Assembly (NCBI GenBank): GCA_030601715.1 | Contig: JAUWBL010000006.1 | Location: 1-13,758, forward strand | DNA: 13,758 nucleotides | Origin: Candidatus Geothermarchaeota archaeon | Lineage (GTDB): Archaea > Thermoproteota > Nitrososphaeria > Geothermarchaeales > JAUWBL01 | Direction: 5' to 3' | Shown here: positions 13,577 through 13,758 of the stretch, in pieces | Layout of the letters: every line of letters begins with the position of its first letter | Position numbering within the stretch: the first letter of the stretch is position 1 | Notes under the pieces: generated by a model | Seen by the model: only the letters and a program-made list of their open reading frames with translations | Told to the model about the DNA's origin: nothing | Database searches by the model: none | Translations under genes and position numbers: made by a program

Positions 13577-13597
13577 CGTAACAATATACTTGTTACG
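13577..13597. promoter_or_regulatory. Perfect palindrome around a TATA-like core
   Basis: CGTAACAA (13577-13584) and TTGTTACG (13590-13597) are exact reverse complements separated by TATAC. It is the only AT-rich element within about 200 bp, so it may be a promoter with a built-in operator, or a protein-binding site in a larger structure. Another copy of the half-site, CGTAACG, occurs at 13499-13505. Confidence 0.5.
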
Positions 13598-13696
13598 GTA
13601 CGGGCAAGGCCCCAGCACCCTCCAACCACACACCAACACACCGCACCGCAACCACCCACCACCACACGCCTCCAACACGCATCCACCAACCCCAAG

Positions 13697-13733
13697 GGAT
13701 GCAACTAGGATGCATCGTGGGTGTGTCGCGTTT
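13697..13733 (-). repeat. Oppositely oriented copies of the C-rich motif
   Basis: Read on the minus strand this segment gives CGACACACCCA, CGATGCATCCT and AGTTGCATCCC in succession. Each matches a plus-strand unit on the other side of the palindrome (GACACACCCC, CGATGCACCC, AGTTGCACCC) with one or two changes. Confidence 0.45.
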
Positions 13734-13758
13734 CGCAGCGGGCTCTCCGCCCTATTTC

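Larger units (their letters stand above)
13333..13758. other. Gene-free, repeat-bearing, strand-asymmetric region at the window end
   Basis: No credible gene. The minus-strand open frame (13704-13429) is made of Gly/Cys/Val/Trp produced by G/T-rich DNA. In order the region holds a pyrimidine tract, a degenerate C-rich repeat array (13447-13500), a further GACACACCCC element (13517-13526), a 21-bp palindrome (13577-13597), an A/C-rich tract (13610-13693), and oppositely oriented copies of the repeat motif (13697-13733). The last 25 bp can form a short GCGG/CCGC hairpin and may belong to the next unit. Confidence 0.6.

Noticed and set aside
13429..13704. 91-codon minus-strand open frame at the right end
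   Set aside because: Gly/Cys/Val/Trp-rich translation caused by G/T-rich DNA; no RBS, promoter or family likeness.
1..13758. Mobile element or prophage
   Set aside because: No transposase, integrase, terminal inverted repeats with target duplication, or phage genes were seen.
13716..13758. Start of a structured RNA gene
   Set aside because: A GCGG/CCGC hairpin is visible, but too little sequence remains to match any RNA family.

Overview
The window looks like chromosomal DNA from a GC-rich archaeon. The evidence is the combination of TATA-like boxes about 25-30 bp upstream of likely transcription starts (11141-11149, 8698-8705, 2395-2413), Shine-Dalgarno (SD) sites matching the archaeal GGAGGTGATC consensus, a threonine dehydrogenase close to the Thermococcales type, a PadR regulator, and a double zinc-ribbon membrane protein. 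I cannot place it in a phylum from sequence alone. I see no tRNA, rRNA, CRISPR array, transposase or phage gene.

Layout, left to right. (1) 1-846, minus: 5' part of a 2-amino-3-ketobutyrate CoA ligase (kbl), divergent from a small orphan gene at 941-1252. (2) 1312-2019, minus: a DsbA-fold protein that has lost both CxxC cysteines. (3) 2020-2464: a non-coding stretch with hairpins and, at its right end, a promoter overlapped by a cluster of inverted half-sites. (4) 2465-7526, plus: a tightly packed five-gene operon. It holds a PadR regulator, a MacB/LolD-type ATPase carrying an unusual N-terminal two-helix membrane anchor, a MacB/FtsX-type permease that appears to start at CTG, a DrrA-type ATPase and an ABC-2 permease. 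This amounts to two ABC exporters under one regulator. (5) 7539-8606, minus: L-threonine 3-dehydrogenase (tdh), convergent with the exporter operon and divergent from (6) 8731-11094, plus: a classical thiolase and an acyl-CoA dehydrogenase. (7) 11207-11983, plus: a zinc-ribbon polytopic membrane protein with a good TATA box and SD. (8) 12051-12527, minus: a small methyltransferase-fold protein. (9) 12883-13332, plus: an SRPBCC/START-fold protein. (10) 13333-13758: a gene-free, repeat-bearing, strongly strand-asymmetric region.

Metabolically, Tdh and Kbl are the two consecutive enzymes that turn threonine into glycine plus acetyl-CoA. The neighbouring thiolase and acyl-CoA dehydrogenase also work at the acetyl-CoA/acyl-CoA level, so the window reads as amino-acid and acyl-CoA catabolism interrupted by a regulated export operon.

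The most unusual items are four. The first is the CTG start backed by a full consensus SD at 4029-4036. The second is the membrane-anchored ATPase. The third is the cysteine-less DsbA homolog. The fourth is the right-end region, where degenerate repeats in opposite orientation lie nearly symmetrically around a perfect 21-bp palindrome. All functional statements are from reading the sequence and family knowledge; nothing was searched against a database.
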